A DNA stretch of 64,000 bases from Paulinella micropora (GCA_019918135.1 WBZZ01003893.1:221001-285000); one strand, 5' to 3'. Numbered from the stretch's first letter, positions 18,901-30,970 are shown. Notes: generated by a model from the sequence alone, not told the origin. Numbers and translations are program-made.

Positions 18901-20376
18901 TTATGAAATGGAAATTATATTTGCCTTAACCTGAACCTCCCGCTGAGTGATTGCTACACTTACATGCTGATGAGCATTATTCTGTGTAGTGCTAATGAAC
19001 TCCCATCGTCTCTCATTGGAAAGGTCAAGCCCGCTAACTTCATTTTGGTCTTTGCTCCACAGCGGGTGGGTATTATCCCAAGTATCAACCCAGAACCAGT
19101 TGTATTGATACACATTTGAATTCATTAAAACAGAACCTTCAAGTTTAGGTTTCAAGCACATATAATCTTCGAAGGTAGCGGGAAATATTTCAAATTCCTG
19201 AAGTCGTGCCCCGTCAAGTGTGGTGTGAAAACTAGTAGTCTTAGCGGTTGCTCTGTTATCAATATCATAAGCGGTATTCTTGTTTTCTGTGTTGTTAAAG
19301 AGTGTGTGATAAATTTTCTTCAACCTTTTACCATGTCACCTATCAAAGCGGAGAATGATATTTTGTGTTAGTGGATTGAGCAATGGAATTTTTATAAACA
19401 TAAGGATAATCAATATTAAAACTCATACCTTCAGCACTCGCCACCTTTTGTTGAATTGATTGAATGACATCGGAATTAGTCTCTACAGCAAGGAACAAGT
19501 TAAGATTAGAAACACTTACATTACCAGCGGCAGCAACAACCGCTCCGCCAGCAATTGATAGGGGGTCATTGTTGTAATAATAAATTTTAGGGGTCTGTTG
19601 CCACACAATCCGCATATTCAAAATCTCTGGAAACATAATAGTCTTATCTAGTGCGAAAATAGTATTGTAAAGCATACCCAGATTTATCTTAACACTGATA
19701 GAAGGCTCAGCGGAAGTAATAGAACCGCCAGAGAAATACTTAGGCTCGTTGTAAGCGACATTGACGACAGAGAGTTGCCCACTTCCATCCGCGATACAGA
19801 CATCATTATGGCGACGGGCATTAACAACAGGTTCACCAAACATAGCCTTAACACTTGCGGCAATATCATTACCAGCATCAGTCATTGTTGTTCTAAAAGT
19901 CTCCTTTACTATTTGTGAAGTTGAGATATTAATCTTACTATCTACATTACACTTTTGAAGCATACATCCCGCACCACTTCCATTATCGTGGTTTTCAAGT
20001 GTCAGAAAGTCCTTCATAGAAGTTTCAGCCTTCCAAATAATCTTTGTAAAATTACCAACTTCATCATCTTACATCGCACAGATAAGCACCGCTACGGGTT
20101 TGAAGTTGAATTTGTCTAATAGGAGCCAGACAATCCATATAGCATTTGTTATAGTTCGCTGCAATTGCTGGTAGGGCAATGTTAAGTAAAACTCAAGACA
20201 GAGCGGGCTAAGTTAAATGGCCTGCTGATAAGGTCAAAGTTGCTTTCTTGTCCTCCTGCGGTAGTAACAGTAATAGCTCCCGCACCTTCTCGCGGAGTTA
20301 GTTTATTCAAACGATACGAAGCACTGATGTAGTCGGTTCTAGAAAAGTCTAGTTCGCCTCCGTGTTGAGTTGGCAT
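18901..20376 (-). pseudogene. Major capsid protein (double jelly-roll candidate), broken
   Basis: The N-terminus MPTQHGGELDFSRTDY at 20376 is followed by segments that align with the C copy (38862-40142): MKDFLTLENHDNGSG (~20017), NLNLFLAVETNSDV, RLQEFEIFPA and NWFWVDTWDN. Size (~490 codons), beta content and position between penton and surface-protein genes fit a Polinton major capsid protein; assignment rests on context rather than a diagnostic motif. The frame is interrupted near 20195 and 20065, and near 19335 by a frameshift plus TGA. Confidence 0.7.
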
Positions 20377-20465
20377 TTTATTTTTAGGTTTTTGGCAGTT
20401 GTGAAAATTAACTAATTCACTGGAATATATTTATAGAAAAAAAATAATTCTAAAATTAAAATTAA

Positions 20466-21248
20466 TTACCTAGATTTTAATAAATTAAAAAATGATGTAA
20501 ATAAATTAAAATAATTAGTCTCTCTGTAAATTAATAATGTCATTACAATACCTAACCCATTAAGATTTATAGCCTGATCGTTTTCGTCTGTAAGATAAAA
20601 CCTATATACATTATTTGAACTGGTTGATAATTTCTTACCATACTCAGACCCACTTCCGTCGTATATAACGGCTCCAAATGGAATTTCGTTGGCTGTGTAT
20701 ATTTCTTGTAGCACATGATTATCTCCTTCACCAACTAAGTCCGATTGAAGATATAAAGTCTTTTCTCCAGTTAGAATAATCACATTTGGCGATTTAATGA
20801 AATCATTAGCGAAGAAATATGTTGAATTTCTATCAAAACCCATAACCTCGTGAATGCGGGCATCGGCATCAAATATAAACCGCGGTTGAATGCATCCGTT
20901 ATTTGAAACACTGAATGTTAATTTACCATCCTCCGCTTCTGTGTTTGTATTGTTGCTTGAGACGTCATAAGTATAGTCATTCGGACTTTCTGTCGTCAGT
21001 ACCTCCGACAACTTATTTTTTAGATTGTTCATTGTGTAGTTTCCCTCAGGTATCGTAATTAAAGCCTCATACCCGTCTTCGCTAAGAAGCCACAGAGTAA
21101 CAAGATTTTGGAACATAGATATGAAGAATTTTGCAATGTGTGGGATTGTCTAGTGATTTTAAGTTTATTTCGTGTGTAAAGTCGCTGTCTGTGCCAGTTA
21201 TTCTATTTTTACTATTTTACCCGAACTTCTTCCTCCCTTGTAATCCAT
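20466..21248 (-). pseudogene. Penton/minor capsid protein candidate, frameshifted N-terminus
   Basis: The main open part (216 residues from 21116) contains the ALITIPEGNYTMNNLKNKL pattern and a following MGF motif, typical of single-jelly-roll penton proteins of Polintons and polinton-like viruses. Matching upstream coding continues in other frames to an ATG at 21248 (MDYKGGRSSG), with breaks near 21200 and 21115. It lies between protease and major capsid genes, as expected. No copy remains in C, where the region is replaced by a short palindromic element. Confidence 0.6.
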
Positions 21249-21270
21249 TGTATATCATATAAATAATATT

Positions 21271-22043
21271 TCAGATAAATGTATCAAAATTACTATACCC
21301 ATTCTGTGCTTTTAATTTCTCCGCTTCTTCTTCTTTTAAGTCTGTATAGCCACTAGCAAAATTAAATCGGTTGCCTTTCGCCCGCTCCATTAAAAATCTC
21401 ATACTATGCCAACCGCATTCATTGTGTCTGAGGTGTTTGATTGATTTTTAACCTTATTTACTTTCATTAATAGATATGTGCTTGGGTGGCTTCGGTCAAT
21501 TAGTTGTTTCATTTGTTGTTAAAAGTCTTCGGTTGGCTCGTAAAGTGCTAAAGGGTCATAGACTTCAACACTCCTGTCTTTATCTAGACTTATCCATACT
21601 GCGATCCAATTAGACCCTGCTTGTTTGTGATTGTCCAAATTCATAATAAATCCGTATCGTTTTCTGCTTCCGGGCTTCAACTTGTAGATTTCATCACTGG
21701 CTATTGCTCCGAGATACCATCCATATTTTTTCATTATGTCGTCTATTTCATTAGTCGTTAGTCCCCGCCCCTCTCCTTCCTGCATGGATTGCTCTTGCTG
21801 TTGCTCTGGCGTCTCCGCGACGCTCGGGGGTATGGTTGTCTCCTCTGTCTCTGGCTCTGATTGCTGTGGCTCTGGTTGATGTGAAGTGATGCTCGGGGGT
21901 AGCGGTGTCTCCGCGACGCTCGTGGGTATGGTAGTTGGTGGCATACCTTCATCAACATTTAAATCCGCTGAAACTTGTTTATCTACATTTGGGTCTATAG
22001 TCATTTTGCTAGTTAGAGTTTTTACAAAGTCCTTTTTATTCAT
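21271..22043 (-). pseudogene. Adenain-like cysteine protease, inactivated
   Basis: Virion maturation protease. The N-terminal ~100 residues are Pro/Gln/Glu-rich. The catalytic domain begins TTNEIDDIMKKYGWYLG and includes KRYGFIMN, VEVYDPLALYEP and, near 21420, an ECGW...RFLMER segment with the nucleophile Cys. The residue expected to be the catalytic His before Trp (GQHW in C) is Asn here (GSNW). There is also a TAA in place of a Gln codon at 21519 and a one-base shift near 21435, so this copy cannot be active. Confidence 0.82.
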
Positions 22044-22076
22044 TGTGTGCCTCCAATCATTGCGGGATAGATATTT

Positions 22077-23339
22077 TTAAATTATTTTTATTGAAAATAC
22101 CTTATCAATTAATTCTTCTAATGTCTTCGCTCCTGTCCCCTTTTTTTTATGATCTCCAATATTTTGGAGATACCCCATAAACTCTTCATATCTAGCATAA
22201 TCGGCTACTTTTCTTTTTACGTTTTCCTTTTCATTTCCAACATCAATATTAAACCTTTTAATCATGTTAATTATCCACTTTGAAGTGTCTTTGTAATTTA
22301 ATTTGTTATGTCCATCACTATCTAGTCTCTTTTTTAAAGCCTGTGCTAACTCTTTTATAGTAATGTTTGGGTGATAAGTTTTTGAAAATACAGAGATTAA
22401 AAATTGATTAATTTATAAATTTTCAAAATGCTTACCTTTTTCTTCTGCTTTCTTTTCTTCCTTTTCAAGTTTTTCTTTATATTCTTCTGCTAACTTTTTC
22501 TGTTCCTCTAAAGATGTTGCTGTGGCTATAGCCGTCTGAATATCTTGACTGGCTTTTTGTAAGTCTTTACGACTCATCTTTTTTATGAACTTATCTGTAT
22601 ATCCTGCTAATTTCAGTGTTTCAATATCTTTCTGCTTTTGCTTTTTTTCTTCCTCATATTGCTCTTTCGTTTTCAATGGTGCTTCATCTCCTAAATTAGG
22701 TAATGGCGGTGCTTGTGGTGGTGCTCCTAATGGCGGTGCTTGTGGCTGTCCCTGCTGTGGTGGCATAATATATTGATATTGTGGTGGCGGTGGTAATGCT
22801 TGTATCCTATTTTTTCTGTCTTCTTCATATTTTACATCTTCTATGAGTTTTTGCTCCCTTCTTAGTTCTCTGGCTTTTTGTTCTTGTCGTTCATTTATCT
22901 CCGCTAGTTCTCTTTTGTGTTCCCTGTCCTTTATTTCTTTTTGTTCCTCTGCATCTGCTATGTCTTTTTGTTCTAGGCTTTTCTTTTCTTCTATCATATC
23001 TTCCCTCTTCTTCTTTTCCTTTTCTTCCTCATCATGTATTAACTCATATTTCTTCTGTAAGTTGCTTTGTATTTGGTTTCTGTTCTCGTGTTCAAGACGA
23101 TTGAACAGATTTGATTATTTTTTCCCTCGGTTTGCGGCCCTGCCTTTGTGTCCTCGGCTTACCAATATATTTCATAAAAGTTTAACGATTTGTAATGTGC
23201 TTAAATCATTTGTTTTCTTACCAAAATTAAGATAATATTTTTTACCCTTCTGGATAATATAAGGTCTCCCGCTCTTATTCCTATAAACCCGAGGTGGACG
23301 GACTTTTGCCTTTTTCTTATTAGTCTTTTTAGCGACCAT
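22077..23339 (-). pseudogene. Coiled-coil Pro-rich protein, frameshifted
   Basis: Counterpart of the gene at 1-1272. It starts at 23339 with MVAKKTNKK and RPPRVYRNKSGRPYI, has coiled coil and a PPQAPPLG linker (194-residue open segment at 22413-22997), and ends with GAKTLEELIDKV. Frames break near 23175 and near 22410. TATATACA precedes the ATG. Confidence 0.7.
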
Positions 23340-23703
23340 TGTATATAATTAAACAAAAAAATATTTTCAATTCGTTTATATGAAAAATCATTAAATGAAA
23401 CTTTACAGCACCTCCTCGTTGCTTACCATATCCGAGTTTTGATGCTACAGCACTAACACTACCAGCGTAAGGTACCCCGACGCTACTTAATGCTCCCGCA
23501 GTCCTAGAGATTAACTTATTATTGCGAAGAAATTTATCAACAGCCGAGGCTGTTTTCCCGACCTTAGCCCAGTTAATCTTTCCTCCCTTTTGTCCACATC
23601 CCTTCTTCTTAGTTTTCTTTTTTCCTCCCTTCTGTGGCGTTGATGGATTGTATCCGATGTGAAATCCTGATGGTTGTGAAATTATCACTGGTGATACTGG
23701 CAT
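23329..23703 (-). CDS. Small basic Gly-Gly-rich virion/core protein candidate
   Basis: 124 residues. The first ~102 match the element A protein, including KINWAKVGK and LGYGKQRGGAVKF. The stop present in A is lost, so ~20 unrelated residues are added and the frame overlaps the start of the next gene by 11 bases. TATATTAT precedes the ATG. Confidence 0.7.
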   Translation of the reverse strand: MPVSPVIISQPSGFHIGYNPSTPQKGGKKKTKKKGCGQKGGKINWAKVGKTASAVDKFLRNNKLISRTAGALSSVGVPYAGSVSAVASKLGYGKQRGGAVKFHLMIFHINELKIFFCLIIYNGR

Positions 23704-23738
23704 ATAATATACATTAAAAAAATAATTATATAAAAATA

Positions 23739-24554
23739 TTATTTCAGGCGGTAAGCAAAATTTTTTCTTAACTCGTCATCAACACTTGAAACATAAAGAA
23801 AATTAAATCGTTCCGTTGTAGCCTCGTGATACTTTTGAAGAAAATAATCAAAATCAAAAAATAAGTCTAAGTGTTTATACACGAGTTCCATTTTATCCTG
23901 AGACTGACCTGGAAAGATTAACAAATAATCTAACTGCTTAATTGCTTCTGGTCTAAGGTTGTTTAAATACTGGCTTGACATAATAACCTTACTTTTATAG
24001 TGTCTGTTCTTTTTTAACAAATCACTTACGGACTTGTCTCTTAATCCGCTCCCTAAATCGTCCAAAACAAAAACAACCTCTGGAGAAATATACTTACTTG
24101 GTCTCTCTTTTTTCTCACCTCCTTCTTCTTTTTTCTTTTCCTTTCCGAAATAAAGAAATTGTGGTTTCTCTATTTCCTCTTCATCTTTGATTTCTCCTTC
24201 GTGTTGCTCGTCCTGTCTATTCAGTTTGTCAAGTTCATAGTCTATTACATTTACACCGTCTGATTTAAGAAAGGTATATATTGCCATTGGGTTTCCCCTG
24301 CTCTTAAAGTGTTTAACCGTTGCTTTATAAATGTAGTCCTTGTGAATTGTTGAAGCAATAATGACAATACGGGTTTTTCTGTCTGTAGTCCGTTTCAGTA
24401 TTTCAAAGAGTGCTGTCGTTTTTCCGCTCTTCTTACGGGCGAGTAGAAATATATTGGCATACGGCTCGTTGAATAATGTATAACCCTGGGCTTTTTTGTT
24501 TCCATCCCCCTCTTGTTTTACAGGCTTCACCTTGACATTGTTTATCTTAAGCAT
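23739..24554 (-). CDS. A32-like genome packaging ATPase
   Basis: 271 residues, intact. Walker A is ARKKSGKTT and Walker B is FVLDDLGSG, followed by VIMSSQYLNNLRP. Starts MLKINNVKVKPVKQ with AATATACA before the ATG. One of few uninterrupted genes in B. Same gene order as A: small basic protein downstream, 119-aa protein upstream. Confidence 0.9.
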   Translation of the reverse strand: MLKINNVKVKPVKQEGDGNKKAQGYTLFNEPYANIFLLARKKSGKTTALFEILKRTTDRKTRIVIIASTIHKDYIYKATVKHFKSRGNPMAIYTFLKSDGVNVIDYELDKLNRQDEQHEGEIKDEEEIEKPQFLYFGKEKKKEEGGEKKERPSKYISPEVVFVLDDLGSGLRDKSVSDLLKKNRHYKSKVIMSSQYLNNLRPEAIKQLDYLLIFPGQSQDKMELVYKHLDLFFDFDYFLQKYHEATTERFNFLYVSSVDDELRKNFAYRLK

Positions 24555-24563
24555 TGTATATTA

Positions 24564-24923
24564 TTATCCTAAAAACTCTAGGCACATAACAATTCTTCCC
24601 GCTAAATTTCCTGTATCAATATTTTCGCTGTCTGTTTCAAGGACTTTAAATGTATATTGTCCGTCCGTCCATCCAACGACACCTAAATTATAACTAAGGT
24701 TTGAAATGTTTGCTATATTACTATCTGCAAATGTGCCAATAATTCCAATTCTGTCCATATAAAGAATTCTGGTTTTGGTTTCCGTCTGGTCGTTCGTATA
24801 ATGAATAAACTTAACATTCATTTTGGTCGGTGTGAATGACATTTGAATATTTTTATTAAATGTTTTGCTTCCAACAAAATCATTGCTCAGAAAAATAATC
24901 TTTTGGTATTTATAGTCAGCCAT
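24564..24923 (-). CDS. Conserved 119-aa protein
   Basis: 119 residues, intact, closer in sequence to the C copy than to A. Its start codon overlaps the start codon of the divergent Cys-rich gene: CATG at 24921-24924 serves both strands. Confidence 0.8.
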   Translation of the reverse strand: MADYKYQKIIFLSNDFVGSKTFNKNIQMSFTPTKMNVKFIHYTNDQTETKTRILYMDRIGIIGTFADSNIANISNLSYNLGVVGWTDGQYTFKVLETDSENIDTGNLAGRIVMCLEFLG

Positions 24924-25179
24924 GATTATATTACTGATGATAAACTTTTTAATAACAAAAATATTTTCGCGAACTGCCTGCGACTTTTACTCGCGGGTAA
25001 GCGAAAAAAAGAATGAGAGTTGTGCTTATTGTATAAAGCAAGGAATAGAAACTAAATTTAAATGTGTGTATAAGCCTATGAGTGATTGGTGTGTTAGTTT
25101 TGATGAAGTCATTCCTTTAATCTGTGCCAGCGATAGTTCTTGGTATATGCCAATGAGTAAGGTCAACATTCCGACATAA
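24922..25179 (+). CDS. Small secreted Cys-rich protein, altered C-terminus
   Basis: 85 residues with an N-terminal hydrophobic signal-like segment and the conserved Cys framework (ACDFY, C-x2-C, DWC, LIC). After DSSWY the sequence departs from A and C: a small deletion removed the 3' ends of this gene and of the convergent two-TM gene, so the last ~10 residues come from the opposite strand of that gene. Confidence 0.65.
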   Translation: MIILLMINFLITKIFSRTACDFYSRVSEKKNESCAYCIKQGIETKFKCVYKPMSDWCVSFDEVIPLICASDSSWYMPMSKVNIPT

Positions 25180-25459
25180 GTGTTAGCAACCTCACAAGGT
25201 AAGTTCTTTTCAGATGGCCTAACGATACAAAGGGTTATAATGGCAATAATGATGCCCATTTGAAATAAGTATTTAATAAGTCGGCTGTCGGTTGGTCTGT
25301 TTTTTATACAACAACAATTCCAGTTATCTTCCAATTCGTGCTCTACTTTTTTTCCTCAGTCTTCAACGAAATGTCCAAAACACGATTTTTTAATTCTGGT
25401 GTTAGTTCGCCATCTGTCATATCAATGAGCGGAGGTGGGGGGTGTAATCTAGGGGGCAT
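25026..25459 (-). pseudogene. Two-TM membrane protein, frameshifted
   Basis: Starts MPPRLHPPPPLID at 25459; the frame is lost in a run of seven A residues near 25354 (A and C have run lengths that keep the frame). It resumes as ...EDNWNCCCIKN and the two TM segments. The normal Ser-rich C-terminus is missing through the deletion shared with the Cys-rich gene. Confidence 0.7.
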
Positions 25460-28400
25460 TGCAAAGCGTATTAGGAAACATGACTGCTCGTATTTCAGAA
25501 AGTTGCTTAGATAGATCTTCTATAATAAGCATGAGATTATTATTTTCTTTTTCTAAATTAACTACCTTTTCCGCCATGTGTTGAAAAGCACTGACTAATA
25601 TTGGTATAAAATTTGTATATGTTATGCCTTCAAGATTTCCATTTCCATCATCTGCTTTCATTCCACTTTCAGATACTAATTCAGGAAATATTTTTTTAAC
25701 TTCATCAGCAATAAATCCGTGGTTCTTTTGTTCTTTCTTTTCGTCTGATTTCAAATAATATGAACACCAATTTATTTTCATTAGTTTCTCACAACAATAC
25801 CCGCAGTCTAATGTTTTAATATCTGATTCAGCCTCCTGTCCGATGAGTTTTTCCATGCTCCGTTAAGCGGAACATAATTATAACTGCCAGACGGCTCACC
25901 TGAAGAGTTTGAAGTAGTCCAAGCATGTAGAATTCCTTGAGATGCGCAGACTACTCCATAATTTGAATATCCCCCTGATTTCATATAAATTTGCGGGTCG
26001 TAAGTATAACTTGGTCTTTTTCTTAATGTTAAAAATCCGCTGGATGCTGTTGTGATGCTTAAATCTCCCGACGTATTAATGTTCATCGCCTCAGTGTAAG
26101 ATATATTGTTTCCCACCGTTGTTCCTGAATTATAATAAAAAGCGAGTTTTCCACCTTTTTGAATTAGAAAGTTTGAACCGCTGTGGCTTGATTTCCAGTT
26201 CGTGCCATCAAAATAAGCATCAAAAGTTAAATTGACATTATCATGCGACCAGTTTAGTTGTTGAAAAACTGGATATATGTCTGTTGAAGTTATTGCCTGT
26301 ATATGTGCTCCTGCGACATTACTCGCCGTTTCGTATAATTCTAAACCTGCCGTTGCTCCTATTCCTTTTGTTGTGTTTCCTATAATTATTGGTTTGCCTA
26401 GTGCTGTTGTTATTTTGTCGCTCGTTGTTAATGTGGTTGTTGATATACCAGCATTTGCTGTTAATAAGCCCGTTGTGCTACTGATGTTCATTGCGACATT
26501 AAACGATACATTATTCCCCACCGCTACTCCTGATGTATAATAGAAAATAAGGTTAGTACATTTTTGTATTAAAAAGTTAGATGCCGCAGAAGATGATTTC
26601 CATACCCCTCCCGACACATAAGCATCAAAACCTAAATTAATATCATTATGAGCATAATTCCACATTTGAAAAACTGGATAGACATCTGCTGTTGTTATTG
26701 CCTGTATATGCGGCCCCGCGGGGTCGCTCGCAGTTCCATATAACTCTAAGCCACCAGTTGCTCCTACTCTTTCGTTGTTTTGCCTATGATTATTGGCATA
26801 CCTGATGCTGTTGTTATTTTTATCACTCTCTGTTAATGTTGTTGTTGATATACCAGCAGTTGAAGTGATTGATGTTCCCGTTATTGTTCCACCATTTGTT
26901 ATGTTGTTTGAGTTCATATCCAAAGTACCATAAAATCGCATACCCCCTGCATTGTTAAAACGTATAATGTCAGATGAAGCACTTTTATTATCCAAAAGTT
27001 TTGAAATATAAAGACCTGCTCCTTTTACATCAAATGCTACATCAGTGAATACGTAACCTCTTTGGTCTGCGGTTCCACTTGTAGCAGTATTTAGAGTAAA
27101 TAAGAAATATTGATAATCACCTGATGTCTGTGAAAAGAATATATCTCCTCCATTTTGGTTTAATATCCTCGCCCCATTATATGTTATATTTCCACCATTA
27201 ATGATAACTTGATTATTAAAATCTTCATTGTTCGTTAAAGTTAGATATTTTATCGTAGTGCTCGCCCCATTAAATGTTTTACTTCCTGTTATGGTTTGGT
27301 CTGTTGTTAGTTTCACACAATTGTCATCTAGATATTGTCTATTTACCACTTCATTCGCATTTTGTGGTGCACCCAGATTAACAATCCGACTACCATTACA
27401 ATCTAAGCCAGTAGCATTAAACCACGAAACAATCGTCCCATCAATGATAAAACTTATTTTTTTTCGCAGAAATTTCAAAGTTGTAATATGTTGCCGTGTT
27501 CATATCCAAACTAGCAATTGACCCGATATTACTGGTAGAATTGAAAACGATGAAAGTGCCTTTTGTTGTTGAATTGATTGAATTTCCAGTTATTTCAACA
27601 CCACTGCTATATGTCTTAATTCCTGCCATGGTTTGGTTTCCTGTTAGTTTCACATTTTGCCCGTATTTTGTATCAACATAACTTTTATTTGCTCCATCTG
27701 TTGAAGCGGAAGGGTCGGCTAAGTTTGTTATTTTGTTGTTATTCAAACTTAATGTTGTTCCAGTTGCGGTTATAATTAAAGTATTACCTGAATATAACTC
27801 TACATATGAACCAGTTATTTGTATCGGATACCAGGCCGCTGTTGCTGTTTTTTGTGCTGCAATCATCCCTATTTTTGTTTCAAAGGCTATGCCAATGCCG
27901 TCAAAAGTAGTGGGATTGGACGAACCACTTACTTCTAAAGTTGATGTAAATTTTTTATTCCCTGCTATGGTTTGGTCTCCTGTTAGTTTAACCACCGAGG
28001 TATCAAGGACAGAAACATCCACACCATCAACAAGATTAACATTTGTTATGCTTTGGCTTTTCATATCAAGACCAGCACTCGCATTTATTATACTGCTAAA
28101 TGTTTTAATTCCTCCTATGGTTTGGTCTCCTGTTAGTTTGACCACCGAACCATCAACTGCGAGATTAGCGAGATTAATTCCATTATACGTAGAAGCCCCT
28201 GAAATAGCAAACCCTCCCATATTTAGTCCTCCTGTCATACTGGCTGTGCCGTCTAGTCTAAGAAAGGGTGGTGTGGTATTTCTCCATTGTCCTGTGCTAT
28301 AAATGAGTAATTGGTTATCTGCTGGGAAGCCTGTTATTGTCACATCGCTGTGGCCATCTATACTTGCACTCGCTGACACTTTATCATTATTATCTTGATG

Positions 28401-28945
28401 CTCAAATATCCATTCATCAACATCTTTGGTATTTAGTAAATTAACTCCTGTTATATTCTTCCTTCCCATACTAATATTGCCGAATTCATCAACATTTATC
28501 GGAAATGTTTTATTTACCCAGTTCATTGAGTTATATCTTAGATAACTATTAGTGGCTATTGGTGCGGTTATGACCACATCTGAAAGTGTATCAATTGAAC
28601 CACGGGCTGTATGTTAGTGTCAATCAGATTGTATAGACTGGTTTGGTGCGGATTGGAAGTATTAGAGCGGTGTTGAGTTGAGGCTTTGACTTCGTCATTA
28701 TCCCTTACTCGTTGCTCTGTATAGTATAAATTTTTTCCTTCTTTGATATCATTCGTTGATTTTAAAGCGAGACGTGTGTCAAATCGCGCATCTGTATAAT
28801 AACGATTTATAGGGTCGGAATCTTCTGGCACTCTGTCTGTATTCAGACCGACTATGTTTGTGTTGGTTAAGTCTAAGTTTGCGATTGATAGGCTGTCTGT
28901 CGCGATTTCTGACAAGCCGAGTAAGGATTTATATTGACTCGTTAT
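25449..28945 (-). pseudogene. S74 trimeric fibre, frameshifted
   Basis: Four long overlapping open segments together cover the full fibre: N-terminal SQYKSLLGLSE (28568-28981), a shaft with GDQTIAGNKKF-type repeats (27441-28577 and 25808-27478) and a C-terminal S74 chaperone with coiled coil (25449-25856). The start ATG of A and C is ACG here, and a long hairpin (28941-28979) lies over the former start region. It contains a segment MGRKNITGVNLLNTKDVDE shared with C but absent from A. Confidence 0.85.
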
Positions 28946-28996
28946 ATATAAAAAATCGCTCGCGATTTTGCTATATAACACAAATTTTCAATTTGT
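28941..28996. repeat. Two adjacent hairpins at the lost fibre start
   Basis: GTTATATA...TATATAAC with an inner AAATCG-CTCG-CGATTT stem, followed by ACAAATT-TTC-AATTTGT. Neither is present at the equivalent place in A or C. Confidence 0.6.
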
Positions 28997-29055
28997 TTGT
29001 ATATCAAATAAATATTTAATTTTAAAAATACTAAAATATAATAATCTTAGTATAA

Positions 29056-29578
29056 ATGCCGTCTCCCGAAGCAAGTCGTAAGAACTGGGGGTAAAGCTGT
29101 GGAAAGTATTAAGAGCAAAAAGCAACATAAGGTTGAAATAGCGAAAGAGAAATTAGCAAAGTGTAGAAATGCTCATGTAGGCGATGATGAAGAGATGGAG
29201 GAAAAGATAAACCGCATGGCTGAAATGGGTGTTGCTAATGATATCATTAATGGAAAAGACCAAGATGATACACCAGAAGAAAGCAGTGAGAGCGATGAAG
29301 AATGTGATTTTACTGATATCATTGCTGAAAAGATGGCTAAGATGAAAATAAGAAGAAAGAAAGCGGAAGCAAAGAAGAAAGTAAGTAAAAAGCCTGTGCC
29401 TGAGCCTGAACCTGATGATAGCGAAAGCGAAAGTGAAGAAAGTGAAGAAGAGCTGAAGCCTAAATCTAAGAAAGGAAATGGTAAGAAATCGAACATATCT
29501 GTTAATGTTTATAATCAAGCAGAGAAGCCAAGCAAGAAAGAAAAAAATGATGTCTTAAAGATGTTTTTAAAATTTTAA
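29056..29578 (+). pseudogene. Lys/Glu-rich charged protein, one-base insertion
   Basis: Begins MPSPEASRKNW at 29056; an extra G in a run of five at about 29086-29090 gives an early stop. The rest is open to 29578 with acidic and basic blocks and the ending NVYNQ...MFLKF. Confidence 0.65.
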
Positions 29579-29703
29579 TGATATTTGTTTCAGACTACGT
29601 CTTCAACAAACATCGTCTGCGATTAAATAAAAATAAAAGAAAAAAAACGATGTTTTAGAATAAGTGAGAGTGCGACAGCACGAAACACAATTATAAAATA
29701 TCA
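29579..29703. repeat. TGATATTT palindromic element, copy 1
   Basis: Starts TGATATTT directly after the TAA of the previous gene and ends AAATATCA directly before the integrase ATG. Contains the internal ACATCG/CGATGT pair and a GTGC-rich hairpin arm seen in other copies. Confidence 0.6.
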
Positions 29704-30687
29704 ATGGACTACAAACATAGTCAGCAACAAGAAACTCCTGAGCAGACAGAGCGGAAAGAAAAACCTGAAGAAGCAATTGAAATACACAAGCAATCAAAGC
29801 CTGCTAAGATATGGAACACAATAACCTCGCCAGAAGCAAAACCACTAAGCCAAGTATTTATTGATTTAATGGATATGTCAAAGGTTGCTACTAAGAAAGG
29901 AAGTGCTAATTATAATTTCGGCTTAGTTGCTATTGATGTATATAGCCGTCGTGGCTGGATTGAGCCTATCAAAAATAAAACAACTGGTTATGTTTTGGAA
30001 GGTCTTAAAAAATATTTACAAAAGAAGTTCCCGAAAGAATTGCATCAGATAATGGTGGTGAGTTTAAAGGTCAAGTGGCTGAATATTTTAGACAAAACAA
30101 TATTGAGCATAGACCGGTTCAAGTAGGAGACCACAGAACAATGGGTATAATAGATAGATTTATCAGAACGATACGGAATGAATTAAATTTGATATGGGAA
30201 TTTAATGAAAATTTTGAGTGGGTTCCTATTATTCATGAGGTTGTTGATGCTTATAATAAAACATATCATACAACAATTAAAGCAGTACCTATTAATGTTT
30301 ATGAAGGAACTGAAAAAAACACTCAAGAAATATACAGAAATCCTTTAATGAATTCCCTAAGGGAACAAGAGGTAGAAAGGAATTAGAAAGAACTATTTTT
30401 TCTAAAGGTGATAAACAAATCAGTAAAACTATATTTAAGGTTAAAGGCCGTAAGGGCTTCAAAGTTATCTTGTCAGAAGAGGACTTAGTAAGGCCGAGTG
30501 AATTATTAAAGACTAATGTTGATGAGCAACCGGAAGAAACGGAACCGGCGGAGCAGTTAGCCGATAAAATTAAACAAATTACTAAAGAGAAAAAAATATT
30601 AATTTATTAAAATCATTAGATGTAAAACAGGAAAACATACGAAGCAGTGCTAGAATTAAAAAGAAAGTTGAAAAGTTAGACCTTTAA
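29704..30687 (+). pseudogene. Integrase (rve, DD35D), three frameshifts
   Basis: Close to the element A integrase. DLMDMSKVAT, ASDNGGEFKG and GIIDRFIRT keep the Asp-Asp-35-Asp arrangement. One-base changes interrupt the frame near 30025, 30355 and in an A-run near 30592. The last residues, IRSSARIKKK, are conserved. Confidence 0.88.
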
Positions 30688-30970
30688 TAAAATATTAGTT
30701 CACAGGAACATTAAAGGTGCAATATTTGGCATAACATACTTGTAGATCTATATTTGGTAAACATAGCACTAGTTTAGACCTACAAGTAAATGCTAGTTTA
30801 GTTATGCGATAATGAAAATACATCAAAGAAAACTAAGTAGTGGCAGCGATTGTCATTCCTTAATGTATAAATTGGATGAGGAAAAACAATTGCAGCTTAA
30901 CAACTGATTTAATTAACAAGCGAATTGAATAGTTGCAATCAACGACAGGCAACTAAAAATGTTTTTTTTT
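30688..30970. repeat. Intergenic stretch with 13-bp inverted repeat
   Basis: ACTTGTAGATCTA at 30738-30750 pairs with TAGACCTACAAGT at 30775-30787 with one mismatch, between the convergent integrase and spliced gene. Possible 3'-end or terminator structure. No gene seen. Confidence 0.5.
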
